Assembly: GCF_029227915.1 (NCBI RefSeq)
Contig: NC_079876.1
Location: 19,280,001 to 19,344,000 of the forward strand
Direction of reading: 5' to 3'
DNA length: 64,000 bases
DNA from: Hydractinia symbiolongicarpus
Taxonomy: Eukaryota; Cnidaria; Hydrozoa; Anthoathecata; Hydractiniidae
Shown here: piece by piece, positions 1 through 14,000 of the stretch
Numbering within the stretch: position 1 is the first letter of the stretch
Layout: the number at the start of each line of letters is the position of its first letter
The notes under the pieces: generated by a model
Told to the model about the DNA's origin: nothing
The model's input: the letters and a program-made list of their open reading frames with translations, nothing else
The model's database searches: none
Program-made: the position numbers and the translations under genes

Positions 1-600
1 ATTTTTTTTGTATTTTGTGTTATAAACTTCTTCTATGCTTAAAACTAACTAACTGTAAGTAATGTCAGTTTTGCTGGAAGAAAAGTTCACGATTTCACGT
101 TTTTTTTTTGTTAAGAACTTCACAAAATTTTGCGGGAATAAATATTTCGTGATGATAAAAAATTACTGAATGTTCAGACTAAAGCTGTTTAACTGTTGTG
201 AGGGAGGACCATATGCAACTATATATACTAAAAATAATAATTTGATATTCTACACTTTCCAAGTTGTATTTTGTATGCACTAAAATGACTGTTTTTTCTG
301 TAGTTGAATTTAATGGGTTTCATACCCTTTTTGTGGAAGATTTTATGGGTGAAGACAATATAGAACATGCCAATTGAACTGATTTTTATTCTTATTTTGA
401 TTTGCTCCTCAGAAACCTTTGTGTTCTACATTCATTGTAAACTTTTGTGAGGAAGGACCATATAAAATCTAGTTGGTAGAAAGTTACAATATTGACAGTC
501 ACAGCCCAGACAGTTACGACAACAATAATAATAATGTCATAAATAATACATCTCAAATATGTATACACAGGCCTATCAATAAGAAAATAACACCAGAGCA
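1..600. repeat. Diverged dispersed repeat with motif ACTTTTGTGAGGAAGGACC
   Basis: Variants of this motif followed by ATAT occur at 191-214 and 439-461, and again near 3348, 4591 and 4937. The flanking text also recurs (AT-rich, ending near ACTGATTTTTATT), so these are old units of one family spread over the first 5.6 kb. The ORFs that cross them look incidental. Confidence 0.5.
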
Positions 601-930
601 ATAAATCGCTCCCCCACGGTTACAATAAATTAAACTGGGCAAGCAATCTAAATAAATAGAATAAGATTATAAATGCGTATTTTATCACAAAGTCTTTTTT
701 ATTTATTTTATTTTATCTTGTTAATATATTTGGTTCTTTTAACTGTAAAAAATAAGAAAGAGAACATTGATTTCTATGTGAGATGAATTGATATTACTCA
801 GCCAGAAAAACTTTTCTGGAATTGGGGGAGCAATTAATGTCTAAGCTAGTGTCGCATTTCTCAGAATTGGGAGAGCCTTTGCGTGAGCGAGAGCATTGGT
901 TTCCCCTTATTGATAGGCCTGTATACAACT
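555..930. repeat. Inverted repeat pair around TTATTGATAGGCCTGT
   Basis: The segment with TTATTGATAGGCCTGT appears on the minus strand near 570-590 and on the plus strand near 905-925. In both, TGGGGGAGC lies about 30-75 nt upstream. This is an inverted pair around about 200 bp of AT-rich DNA, perhaps a decayed MITE. The short ORFs in both arms share the LIDRPVY reading only because the DNA is repeated. Confidence 0.4.
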
Positions 931-1029
931 TATTACGTGATTATCTTGAAAACCTTCAATATTTTAATCTGAAGTTTCGAAAAGAAAGGCTTGCAACAGT
1001 AAGCACAGATCTATATAAATAACTTGTTT

Positions 1030-1955
1030 ACGCGTTTTAAACATTGTCTTTTCCCTAAATGCTTACACAACGATACAACCTGAACAATATAAAAAAGTCA
1101 AACTTAAACAAACACAAAAAACCAAAAAACAAAAAGTTAAACTTCAAAGAATCAAATATTCGGTTGCATAACATCCTCTTCCGCAAAAATATGCACAAAA
1201 TGTAAAAATTAACCGGTTAACAAAACATTTCTTTTGTCTAATGATCCGTACTGACTTTACCAAACATTTTAAACTTAAATGTCGAAAAAGCAATGAGCAA
1301 GGAGTAAATTTCAAATCAACAAAAATCGTTATTTTGAAAACAATGTATATAAAATTTTTTTGGGTTCCATTGGGCCATTGCTGACGTCAGCAAAATTTTT
1401 ATAGCCTTATATCTTCTTAGCTATGCGTTCGTCGAAAACATATGATTCTATACATTATTGTGATGAGCGTTTCAACCTCTACACATTACAGAGAAAGAAT
1501 CAACTAAATTTTGCAATTTTTTTTGGATCTGCACTGTTGACGTCAGCGAAACATCTTAAATACCTATTTGTCTATTGTTCTTTTGCCTAAGTGGATTTCT
1601 CTACGGGCCTTATCGACTAATGAAATAATAATTCTAAGTTATTGCAATATATGGAAAACTGCCAATTTCAAGCATGTGTGATGTCATCAAATTATTGTTT
1701 TAACTGGAATCAGTTTGTATCTAAAAATTTTATCACCTAAGCATAGGTAGTTTTAAAAGCGCTTGAACTTTGTAGTATCGTAATATTCATCTTCAATACC
1801 TATGCTGAACAATTTGTAAAGCTTCGTAGTTATGTGACCAATAAATGCGGCAGGATACTGCAATAATTTCTAAAACATTTAGAATCTTGTTGCGTCAAAT
1901 AAAAGCAGGTGTACCTAACCTTGCTGTGTTATTTATATCCAACAAAACATTGTAC
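1030..1955. other. No gene seen; intron/3' region with TGACGTCA-type palindromes
   Basis: AT-rich sequence with two similar segments centred on GCTGACGTCAGC (about 1379) and TTGACGTCAGCG (about 1540), probably parts of a dispersed repeat. No exon is supported. Confidence 0.4.
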
Positions 1956-1959
1956 TTAC

Positions 1960-2037
1960 CTTTTCTCTCTCAATAAACTCATCTGAGCAGTTGTATGGGC
2001 ATTTCACAGGGTATTTATCACATGTACTATAATGATC
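1960..2037 (-). CDS. Exon 4 of RING-TRAF gene: TRAF zinc finger
   Basis: An exon of 26 codons, acceptor TTTTTAG and donor GTAAGTACA, in phase 0. It reads DHYSTCDKYPVKCPYNC and ends FIEREK, the H-x-C...CP-x2-C form of a TRAF finger. No further exon could be recognised between here and position 1. Confidence 0.7.
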
Positions 2038-5000
2038 CTAAAAAGAGTATAGTAAAGGAAGCCTGTACATTTTAAAGTACTTATAGCAACATGCTTACAT
2101 CATAACCATGCACATGTATCAGGTACCAGCTGTCCATTTTATGTCTTACATGGATATCAGTACGGGTGCAATTTAGACTGTGACTATATGAGTTCACGGT
2201 ACTAGAATCACGGGTCACTTTCTTATGACTCGTGCATTGTCTGCCCAAGGCATGGCGTTACGCTATAATTTACTAAGTTAAACATTTTTTGCCACACGGG
2301 GGTTTATTTGTTGTTTTTTTTAAAAGCCATACAGAGTCGTTATGAATAGAATAACTTAATTTTACCCCCGGTTTACCATGTGCGTGCCATATCTCACGGA
2401 AACAAGTTTCTTTTTAAATTAAACCTGAAAAAAGTTATTTCAAACAAGGTATGCCAATGTTTACTCATCATAAGGTTGGCTTATTTGTTCTTCTATATTT
2501 TCCATTTTTGTGTTTTGAGACCGAGGTTGCTTCCTTTTATAGAAAACCTATTGGATTCGAATATGAATGTAATCCAAATCTAAAATGTAAAAAACAAACT
2601 GTTGTTGTCGAACGAAGTTGGTGTTATTAGTTAGAAATATTTTTTAAAAAAAGAAAAACGTGCCATGATGTAACATCACTTAGAGAATTGCTTGAAAATG
2701 TATCAAACAATTGTATACGCTTCCAATTTATTCTCTTTGGGATGAAGCATAGTTTAGTATTCGAAGTAAAAAACTAATTGAACTTTCATCCAGAAAACGC
2801 TAGCAACAACTGAGAAAGTGAAAGAAAAAGCAAGTGTGTTGTTTAGATTATTTGGTAAAGAAATGAATTACATGGGCTTTTATTTTTATTATTATTATTA
2901 TTTTTTTTTTTGGGGGGGGGGTGAGGCGGGGGAAGGACTTATAAACATGGCATTTTCCATTTAAGGTAAAATGTACAGGGAAGGCTGGGGTGACTATCAC
3001 ATCCATTTATATACATAGTGCATTTAATATATACAAACTGTTGTGTTCTTTGTTGTTGAAATTTTGTGTTAACTTTTGTGGCAAAAGGATCATATACCTC
3101 GCAAGCCATTCGTGTTTTTATATTAAAATGAGAAATTCAACTCTGACATTATATATACAAAATCAAAAAGTAAAATTACCACAAAATCCATCAAACGTTA
3201 TTGACCCTGAAAATTTTAAACATTTTCCTAATTCTTTTTTTGTTGGCGAAGTTTTTTCCCGCAAAAGACATAAATCAGCATGCTAACTTTTCTTGACTTT
3301 TGTTGATTTAGAATTATTAAACACACCCATTTGGTTACATTTAGTGTAAACTTTTGTGCGTATGGCCATATTCAATACACCAAAAGAGCTACTTTATTGA
3401 TTTTATACTCTTTGTGAGCTATTTTTGTCTTCTTTTTAACATTTTGGATTAAGTCATTGTTGTAGAAAGCATTAAAATATGCATATAAAAAAAGAATTTT
3501 GCAAATGTCTGTTTTACCACTCAATTTTCACATTTTATATAAATTCTTTAAACCCTATTTGGCATTGGGGGGGGGGGACATAAAGTGCCAGCGGCATTTT
3601 CAAAGTCTAATAACTTTTTAAATACTGGATGAAATTACTTGAAATTTTGTGACTTTTCCTAACTTTTACTGGACTTTCAAAAAATAAAATTAAAAATCCA
3701 AAAATGGTCCTGTCAATGTCACTTTGTCCTGTTTGACAGGTGGTCATATCAACTTTTTCACTGTAGTGCTTAAAATAAATGCTTTCTAAACTAACCAGTT
3801 CTATGAATTTGGGATTATGTATGTGACAGTGACAAAAGTCATCATACATTGCTGACATGCATACTGTGTGATTTGCAGACCAGAATATTGGTAATTTATA
3901 AATCGGAATATTTGTAATTTCCTATTTCTCTATTTCAATTGTCATATAATGACGTCATAGGTCATTTTCTCCCATGTCAATCCAATTTCTCTTTATTGAG
4001 TAGCTACTGACATAAGTGCCAGTAGATATTACCAAGTTTTATTCCATGACAGCTACTTACACTAAGGTTCTCAAATATAGGTTTTTCAAGAAAAGTACTT
4101 GAAGATTTGAATTCTGATTGAATTCCATTTTCTCCTTAGAGAAACCCTTTGTCTTTATACCACCTGTTAATGTTTCTAATAATATCTTACATTCTCATAT
4201 TACTTTTTTAATGACTAGTAATGTAAATAGTTTTAAAAAATATACAAAAACGAGAATTTCCAAGAAAGACATATTTTCTTCAAATTAGTCTCATTATGAC
4301 GTCATCACCTCCTGTAATGACATGTCAACTTAAATATTTTGCCACTAATTAAGTCATAACATATTAATGCTTCTTTGTGCCAAGTTTTGTCACTTGCCCC
4401 CACCCCCCCGTACTTACAAGGGTCAAAAAAGCCCATACCAAGTAGGGTTAAGACAGGATGGTATGAAATAGACCAAAATACCAGATCTTAGTTGTTTTTA
4501 ATTTACAGGCTGCGGCTTGTGAAACTTTAAGGTGACATTACTGATATAGAACTAATTTTGGTTATAACTGAATCTTTTTTTGACATTTTATGTTACTTTT
4601 TTGAGGAAGGACCATACACAGAAGAACAATTAGATTTTACACCTTGCAAGCTCTGTGTTTCTATATTTTGTATAAATTCTTACTGGAGAGGACTCCTCGA
4701 CTTAAATTTGATCCGTTCCAAGTCGTGTTTTTTGAAATTTTGTGTAAGATTTAATGGTTAAGGACGACATGCAGAATGTCAAACAACTGATTTTCGTTGA
4801 ATCAAAAGTACTCTGTACAACAATTCCTTTTTTGTGAGGAAAGAGTGTATGTCATATTATCGTATGTATACCAAAATAATTAAATTTTGCAAACTTTGAT
4901 TTTGTCGTTAACCTCTCGTCTTTTACATTTTGATTAAACTTTTGTGGGCGATCGTGGGTATGCAATGGACCAATATAAGAGAACTTAGTATTATTTAGAA

Positions 5001-8000
5001 TTTGTATTTTGTGTTGCAAATTTGGTGCAAAAATTGACACCAAATGAACTGTTAGATTGATTGATTGTTGTTTTAACATGACTCATTATGACTCAAACTT
5101 TTTTTGCATTTCTAATTTTACTAATTAGCAAAAAAACATTTTTTGCCAATAGTTTCACACCATACAAGCTGTTATTTTATATATATGTTTTATGTGAGAT
5201 TTGAAATTTTGTGTAAGACTTTATTGATGGTGAAAATGCATGCCAGTTGCTAAAAGGACTGATTTTTATTAATTTCGCATTATAAAACCGGATTTTTTTT
5301 CTAAAGTTTAGTGAGGAATATGCAATATATCAAAAAACGTTTTGTTGCATTATAATTTATTCTTCCAATCCATTTTTTACACCTTAGATAAAATTTCTGC
5401 CAGAGGCACAATTTATTGTTTATTTTTCACATTTTGTGCCGACCTTTGGCAGGGTTTGCAATAAACTGACTGATTTCAACATATACATTGAGAGAGATTT
5501 GCGTTTGACATTGATCAGCTTTTGTTGTATGTTACATTTTAAGTGATTTAAATTTTATTGGTGAGATTGTTTTAAAATGCTTTGGTAAACTTTTTCCTAA
5601 TAATTTAGAATGTCAGAGCAAGTAATTTTAGTAGATTTAGATTTTAAATGTCACATATATATTGTAGTTGTTGGACACCTTCAATTTTTTTGGTCATTTA
5701 TATAATAATGCAGTTTGTAAAATTCGCACTGCTGTATTGTTGTTGTTTTTTATGGACGTATATGTTACATGAATTAAATGAGAAACACTGTGGATTCTTC
5801 CACGGGAAAAAAGCTAGAAAGAAGATTATTAACGCTTTATCTTTTTGGAAGTTTAATTAAAGCAAGTTCTATCTAGACATAAAAGCAAGGCATTACTTAT
5901 AAATGATAAAAGTATTTACAACACTCATGCGTACACTTGAAACAAAATAATAAGTGTCATAAGTGGAAATTATGGATAATGGTATCTGTACCAGCATGTC
6001 GCATATGAGAAAAAAAAGCCACCCGTTTATAAACGTTTGTTTTTTATAAGAAGGTCAGAATTTTAATTTCTCTTTTGTTCTAAACAGTAGAACTATTGTT
6101 TCTGAAATTTCAACCTAATAATCTTATGAAGCATATTATAAAAAAAAACTAACCTAATTCTACTTAAGAAATAAAGCGAAGTTAGATATACCTGGATTTG
6201 TGATTGGCAACATACCCATCTGCAATATCTGCATGTTATAGATTTATAAGGACATTCCACCTGATGTTCTGCAAGAACATATCTTTCAACATTTTCCTCG
6301 CAGTGTGTAAAGGAGGAAGTAACGAGATGAAAATTGCATTCTTTGACAAGATGGTCCTTAAAATATGACGTTAATGTTGTGTTAAAAGATTGTAACGAAA
6401 CATTACACTGTCAGTGACTAAGGGGATACTAACCGTTTTTTATGTTACACTGTAAAATACAAAGCCCGAAGTTAAATGTACAGACCGAGGTAGTTATGTC
6501 TGGGCCCAACAGAATACCCTGATTGTATCACCAACACCTGAATTATCGTATTACTATAAAGGAGTAGTTTTTACAACATGCGGAAAAGTCAACTGAGACA
6601 GAAAAACAATAAGATGACGTAAACAGTGGCCCGTATATACACATTTCTTTATAAAAGATTATTTACCTGTTGCATCAATTATGAATATGCCATTAACCTA
6701 TCTGTTCTAAAACGGGTGTGTTGACCCATCTTGAGAAAATTATTGTTCTATAACTTCATTTCCAAATCTAGGGTCTGTTATTACAGATCCTACAAGCCCT
6801 ACCTCCCTCAGGTCTTTTTCAAATGGATTTTTTCAAGGTAGGGCCTATAATAACAGACCCTACCTTTTGAAATGAAGATAGGGTCTGTAATAACAGACCC
6901 TACCTTTTGAAATGAAGGCAGGGTCTGTTATACAAAAAGTAGGGGGATCTTGGTTACTTTTGTACCATATGTTTCTTTAACCCCAATTTTATTGATTTTT
7001 ACCTAATTAAGCGCTGCAAACCATAAACGCTTTAAAAATGGCAGAAAAAGTTTCACTTCGTCCAATAAGAATTCCATTACAAAATTTATATGCATTGTGA
7101 AATGGTTGTTTGCTGACGTCGGGTCCGGCAAAATAATTTTAATTTTGAAACAAATGGCTCCTTATTTTTTTTTTGTGTGTGTATGACTGTTAAAGAGCGT
7201 GCAGTTTTGACTTTTTTGTTTAATCAATGATTATGTTTTTTATAGATAATTAGCCTTTCATTATTCAAATTAGACCTAAATATTCTGTTAGTCAGCAGCA
7301 ACACTTCAAATTAGTAGTATTTGATTAGTTTTTCCTTACTGTAAATTCTAGCAGCAGTATCATATGCAGTTTGTATTTTTAATATTTGAAATACCTGTAT
7401 TGTTTTATAATACAAAACGTCAAAAACATTTGTAAGTAGTAATAACAGTAGCACCCTTGTACATAGTTTAAGGCTTTTCAAGAATGGGTAAATTTGTGCT
7501 TCAACAGCCTGGATTTAATCAAAGTATGGTGGGCTCTATTTTAGCACTATTGTCCTGAACAAGCTGAGCTTCCATAGAATGGCCAACAAAATGAAATGCT
7601 ACGCATTTTAGATAACTACAATGTTGCTTCTGCTTGGTGCCGACATGCGCAAAATGTGGCCTTCTGAAACTGTCTTTAATAGGCGGCACAACAATGCTGT
7701 TAGAATGGCGGTTGTTCGTAATGCTCAATATAGCGAGCAGGTTAATGCTACATGTTCACAAAATGCTGAAATGCAGGCTGCTGCGCGTCAAGCATAAAAT
7801 ATGAGAATGTTGCGAATTGATGCAAAGCAGGCTGTTGCTGCTCGGCAAATGTATAATGATCAGCGTGTTATAAATAGACGCCAGACAGATATAAAAAGTC
7901 GTGCTGCTGAAATGCACCACATTATAACATAATACGTCAAAATATTGTGAAATTTCTTAAAAAAATTTGACGATACATAAAACACGGTCTAGTATTTTTT

Positions 8001-11000
8001 TAATAAAAAATTAGTTTTTAAAAACCTACACAACTTTTTATTTCCTAAATAAGAGAGCTATTACTGGTACGTAATAAGATCAGAATCCTAATCTACATGG
8101 CATAAAACAATTTTTTAGTAAACGGAAATTGCAGGAATGTAATATTTTTAAAATTTGTCACGTATTTTCCAAAACTGCCGCAGCATATTTTGGTGGTTTG
8201 TTTTGATGTTATATCAGGCATGAGAAGAAGTATTAGATCGGGTCTGCAAAGCGCGGTTATTTTGCCGTCCATGTGATAACACAATGTATAAATCAGTAAA
8301 TAAAGTTCATGTGTGTATGAAGTGCGAAAAATATAACAACGATATTAATCGTAAAATTTAATCGTAAATTAAAAAAGTATTTTTATCGTGAAAATGTTCG
8401 CTGCAAAATTCATTCGAATGCGGGAACAATTTTAAGCCGTTAATAACACATAACCAACCTAACTTGTCCCCAAAATAACCTCTAAAAGTGACTAAATTTT
8501 GCGCAAGTGACTAATAATTTTACAGACTACAGATTTTTACCGGATATTTTGCAGCTTTTTTTTTACAGATTTTTCCAAAAAGGTAAAGTAGTTATAATCA
8601 TATCTATTGCACACATTTTAACATGTATTTATGATAGCAAACAAACGTACCATCATCTTGCAAAGCTCACCAGTCCACTCACATCCTTTTGCGGTATTCT
8701 TATATTTAGCTGTCACAGATGAAAGCATCCAATCTATCATTATTGACGGTTGTCCCTAAGAATATTAAAAAACAGTTAAATTTTGTTTAGTCTTATTCAG
8801 AATTCTTAACATAAACATTATAACTTTGTGTGTATAAAAAAATAATGCCAGTGAAGGTTTACGTTAAAATCTTTAAGATTTTCTTTGGCCAACCACACGT
8901 CAGTGGCATGTTATACTTACGTTTATCTCTGTATAGCCGATATATGTGAATCAATTTATGCGAGACCATATTTTCACCAGAAAAAAAAGGCTGTCTAAAA
9001 AGGCAATATAGTGAACTATCCCAAATCGCTTTTTATTTTCGTGCATGGTCCACGGGTTTACGTTTAGTATCTTTTATCAATAACAGTATTCTGTCTGTCG
9101 GATCCTGCTGAGAAGACTTTTCCTGCTCTGAGAATATTACAGTTTTCTAAATTTTGTAAACCTTTTTATAATTTTTCTGTTCGTTTACATTTCTTGTTAT
9201 TTATAGCTAGGTAGGTTTGTTTTGTTAGCTTAGCGAGCCCATAGCCAGCCTAATCACATAGCGCGTGGCCTTGTGGTTATGGAGTTCGCTTCGCAATCAC
9301 AAGGTCCGTGGTTCGGTCCACAGCGCAGGCATGTTTAGCAAGTGTCTTTACTACAGCTACGGGTCAACCCATGCCATGTGAGGGAAATTGGGTAGGTAAT
9401 GCCGGTGTATACTTAATGTATACATTCCGAACCAGGACCCACACAGTGTTTCAAACACTTAAGTGGCTATATCCTGTATAAATATTCGGAATAATAATAA
9501 TAATAATAATTGCTGGTAAGTACTCCTTGAACTGTTGATGTTAATGTAAATCCTCATCCTCGATTACATGGTAGTTTGAATGTGAGGGCTGACTTCGCTC
9601 AATATTAGAGGGCATTAAGAGCCAAACAAAATGTAGAAAGTGCTCTGCCACGTAGTAAAGCAGATGCACAACGTCATAGTGTAAAACGAGTAAATCAATT
9701 ACACAAACAAGCCGCAGCAAAACGTAAGGCAAAATTTTTACCCTTTGTTGTACCGTTAAATGTTGCTTTTCTTTCTCTTGGGTGAGGTTTCAAATCCCAT
9801 GGCTTCCTTCTTTACAAAAAAAAGGAATTTGTTTTTCCTATTAAAAATATGTTTGCATTTCTTTTTCTTAAAATCCTTTTTGGCACAGTTAACATTCTTA
9901 AACTGAAGGTCAGGGTTACTACAGGGTTATAACATGTACCAGTGTCCTCTTCTAACAGTCAATATACTTTTATTTTTTCATAAAATTAAGAATGTAAGCA
10001 ATTTTGTGAATAAATGAAAAATATCCTTTTTAAAAATTGCTTTGCCTACTTCACAGGATAAAGTTTTTCTTATGCTGTCAGCAATAGAATCATAGGAAAT
10101 ATAACTTTTCAGTATTCATTTTATATTTATTTGACTACTGGTGGCTTCACTTGACGTTTTGACGGCTGTTATAGCAATAATATCTATGCCGGCATATTGT
10201 GTCAAGTGTCATGCTGGGTAACCCCTCTTTTTATTTTAATCACACTTAAAATCTTTTTTCATTACAAATGAATTGTTAGAAATGAAGAAATTTTTGCGAA
10301 AAATATGACATGCTTTGAATACAAGGCAGGTTAAGTTACTGTGGTGTGCAGGGTATGTAATGTGCCAAGTTATATAAATGTATAATGGATCATCCATTTA
10401 GGAAGAGTTTGTGTTAAGTGACTTTTGATATCGTCAAAATAGAAATGCTTTGGGAAAAATTCACTAATGTCCTAAAAATACCTTAATTCTCTAACTAAGA
10501 AAGTACAGTTAATATACAATTTTGATGCAAATTTCGCCAGATTTTTTAAAAAAATCCTGCAAATCATTAACCAAAATTGTTAGCGAGTATAAAATTTAAG
10601 TATAACATATAAAAGTCGTAAACATACGCTGCTGCTAACACAGAAAACGTGGAAACGTGACACATTAAGAATAAGATTAAATTATTTAATGTAACTGCTT
10701 CGCAATGACATTTCTGCGAGTAAAATCTTCGCACATTTTGCGGAAACTAATTTTGGCGAAGGGACAATGGCATTCATGAATGGTGTCACAATATAACGTG
10801 CTGATTAAAAGGAGATACATAAATAGATACAATTCGACTTTTCCCTTCAATTAGACTTTTCACCATGATTATTATGCCAAAGGACTATAGGACCATAGCA
10901 AAAACTCCAAGGAATGTTCCAACATAGACAAAATGGGGTGGTTATTACGCTTATCTTGGGTTGAAAGTAGGTATAGTTAGAAAGTTGAATGATATAGAAC

Positions 11001-14000
11001 AAGACATTGATCACATAGCGCTAATAGTTAATATTAAACATTGTTTAAATGTAACCTTATTTGTTTTAAAGTTGAGAGTTGGCGAGTTTTAGTAGAACTT
11101 GTAACAGGCGTTAAGTACACCTTTTATATTTAGATTTTTATATTTATCAGCATGAAAGTCATAGTCAGAAATTAAATTAGAAAAAGGTATAGTCTTGTAC
11201 AATATCTGATTTCCCTCTCACTGGCTAGTCAAGAACTGTATATATTGGGAAAATGGTCTGAATGCAGAAATGGATTAAAGAATTGTACAGAGATCAGGGA
11301 AAGATGGGATTGTTACCAATTAATTAAAATAAAGTGCCCCTGCGGTAAGTGTACATTTAGTTCGTGTACTTTTAATAAAACACTTAAGATTTAGGAATTC
11401 CATATCTTCTTGATTTCCTCTTAGATTTGTAGCATTTCCGTACACTATAAGTTTCACAATTATAGTTTTTATGACTTTAATAATTTTACATTACATTTTA
11501 TACATTGAAATATTGCTTCCTTTTGTATGTGTGAATGTTAAACCAAATATAAAAATAATCATAATAAATCTGGATATTTTTAAGTTTAGAAACTGTATTT
11601 CCGAAACCACCCAAAGCTATGAATGTTCCATTTAATGGAGACGGATTGAACATATTTAATTTTCAGAGGTCATATGAAGGAAATGTTCAACTGCACAATA
11701 CGCCTAAGAAAAAGAAAAGTCATTGTCAAATTTGCAATAGCTGACAAGGAAGTACACCTATCAGCATCGACAATATGCGACACAGAAGAGAAGTTGATGA
11801 TAATGTCACTCAAGAACATAATAAGTATTTGGATTTGGTAAGTAAATTACAATTTGATATTATTGCAGATAGTCATTTTAGTTACTATTTGTCATTTTTT
11901 GGCACTTTCTCTGTTTCAATTTTCGCAAAAGGCATGTTTTAAAGAAAATCTATAGTTTTTGGCTCTGTAATTCGAATTCAGTTTAGTAAACATACTGGAA
12001 AAGTATTTCATGGCACAGAACAGACCAAAAAACCGACAAAATATCTAAACTTATTTAACAACATAAATAAAAAAGGCATTTGATCAAATGGTTCTTCTTT
12101 TTTCATACTGAAAACCCATTTCCATGATTAACACATAAATTGTTGCTTTATATTAGGGGATATTAAGTAAAAACGGCGGAAGCATTGCTCGGAAAGTAGT
12201 GTACAATGTTTTGCTACAGTAAGTAAAGATTTTAGATTTCTGTTTCAACAACTTCATAAAGAGCTGGGCGTTTTTAAATTCGCCTTGAATAGCAAGTACT
12301 GGGTATAGCTAGGGATGATGTTAAATTAATGCTGTATAAAATTTGAAATTAAAAAGTGTTACCAAAAGCTATTCACTGTTTTTACTTTTTATTTGATTAG
12401 AGATAGCTTATAAAAATCTTAAAAAGGTTTATATGCGTTTCTTAAAAAAGTAGTACAAATTAAATTTACACGTTTTCTGTCGTCGTTTTCTTTTCAGCCT
12501 GACTAACACTATAGCGTACAATAAGACTGGGAAGCATGGCAAAAAAAAGTTTACTGAATTGACATTGTATAATGTTATTGTTGGTAAATAAATGATTTGT
12601 AAATCATATCTATGTTTTTCACGAACATTTCATCTCATTTTCACACCTTCATGCGCGAGTTTAGATATCGTGCATCCAATTTTTGTGCACCTCGATATTT
12701 TACGAATTTAGTTTTTTTTCCACGTAGTCAAAATAGAATGAAGGCATATGCATGACTTAGTGGTATTTTTTATATCGATGTACCTATTCTTTTTAGAGAA
12801 CGTTATGAAATGTAACAAAAGACGATGTGAGACGGTTCTGCGTGGACGTGCTCAAGCAAGCCCCCTTTATGAAAGTAGGTTTAAAAAAACCAGACAGTAA
12901 TTGTATTATATAGTTCATTTTTACTGTGAATAACTGAATCAATTTTAATACAAATGTGAATTGATTTGACTCCCTTGGATGCATTCTTAATCATGATATT
13001 TCAGTACACGGACCGGTCTGCGGACGTCAATATAACGTTCCTTTTACATTAACTTTCAAAATACGTCGCTACAGAATGTGGTCGTATGTTGCAAACAGAA
13101 CCTCGCGCCAACCTTAATCTAACGGTTTAAAAGAACGTTCATTTGACGTTTTTAGAACGTTGTTTTGCCTGCTAAGTTGTACTGTGGCATGACTGATACA
13201 TATTGTCGTTGTAATACAATGCTCTGTATAAAAGCAATTACTTTTGATTTTAGAAGTATGGATACACGCAAATTTTGATAAATAGCCGTAATGATGAATG
13301 CTGCAGAAAACTTTTACTTCATCTTACTTTCTTACCTGTGTTTGGAATATTTCAAAACGACATCTCGGGCAGACAAATCCGAAACCACTAAAAACAAAAA
13401 CAAATGTAATACAAGAAAATAAGAGTTTGGAAATCAAAAAACTATTTTCCGAATTGTCATAATGTTTGCTGCGAAGGAAATTATTTACCCAACCTTGATT
13501 TCAGAAGCTATTTCTTTATGGAAATTCATGATAGGACAAAAAATTGTCATTGGCTCTTCTCAAATAATTGCCAAAACATGGCCTAAGAAAAAGGTTTGTT
13601 TATGCTTACCCCAGAATTATTTCTGAGCAAAATGGCGTCAACGGAAGTTTGGTATAAGTGCTTATAACATAGACAGCATTTATTGTATCTGTCTAGACAT
13701 ATGTAGCTACTCCTTTTACTGTGATAAAAACTTGGGCAAAAGTCTAAAGTTTATTGATTCAATGAGAGGTTTTCCCAGCCTTGATTAACGTGGTATTTTT
13801 GCGATGGTAGTCTGCGTTTTTGATCAATCTGACGATAAATTGAAGCATCTAACGAAAACTTATTTCACAAACTTAAATTATTTGGTGGCTGATTAGCCGG
13901 GTGAGCTGCTATGAAGAGGCACCGACTTGTAGTCTTTGGTGATGAAGGTCGTGAGATCAAACCTTAGCCGAGTCATGTCGTATACTATAAAAGTGTGAAT

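Noticed and set aside
822-1022. Plus-strand ORF with LIDRPVY also read on the minus strand at 392-601
   Set aside because: The shared peptide comes from an inverted DNA repeat. No domain or splice context.
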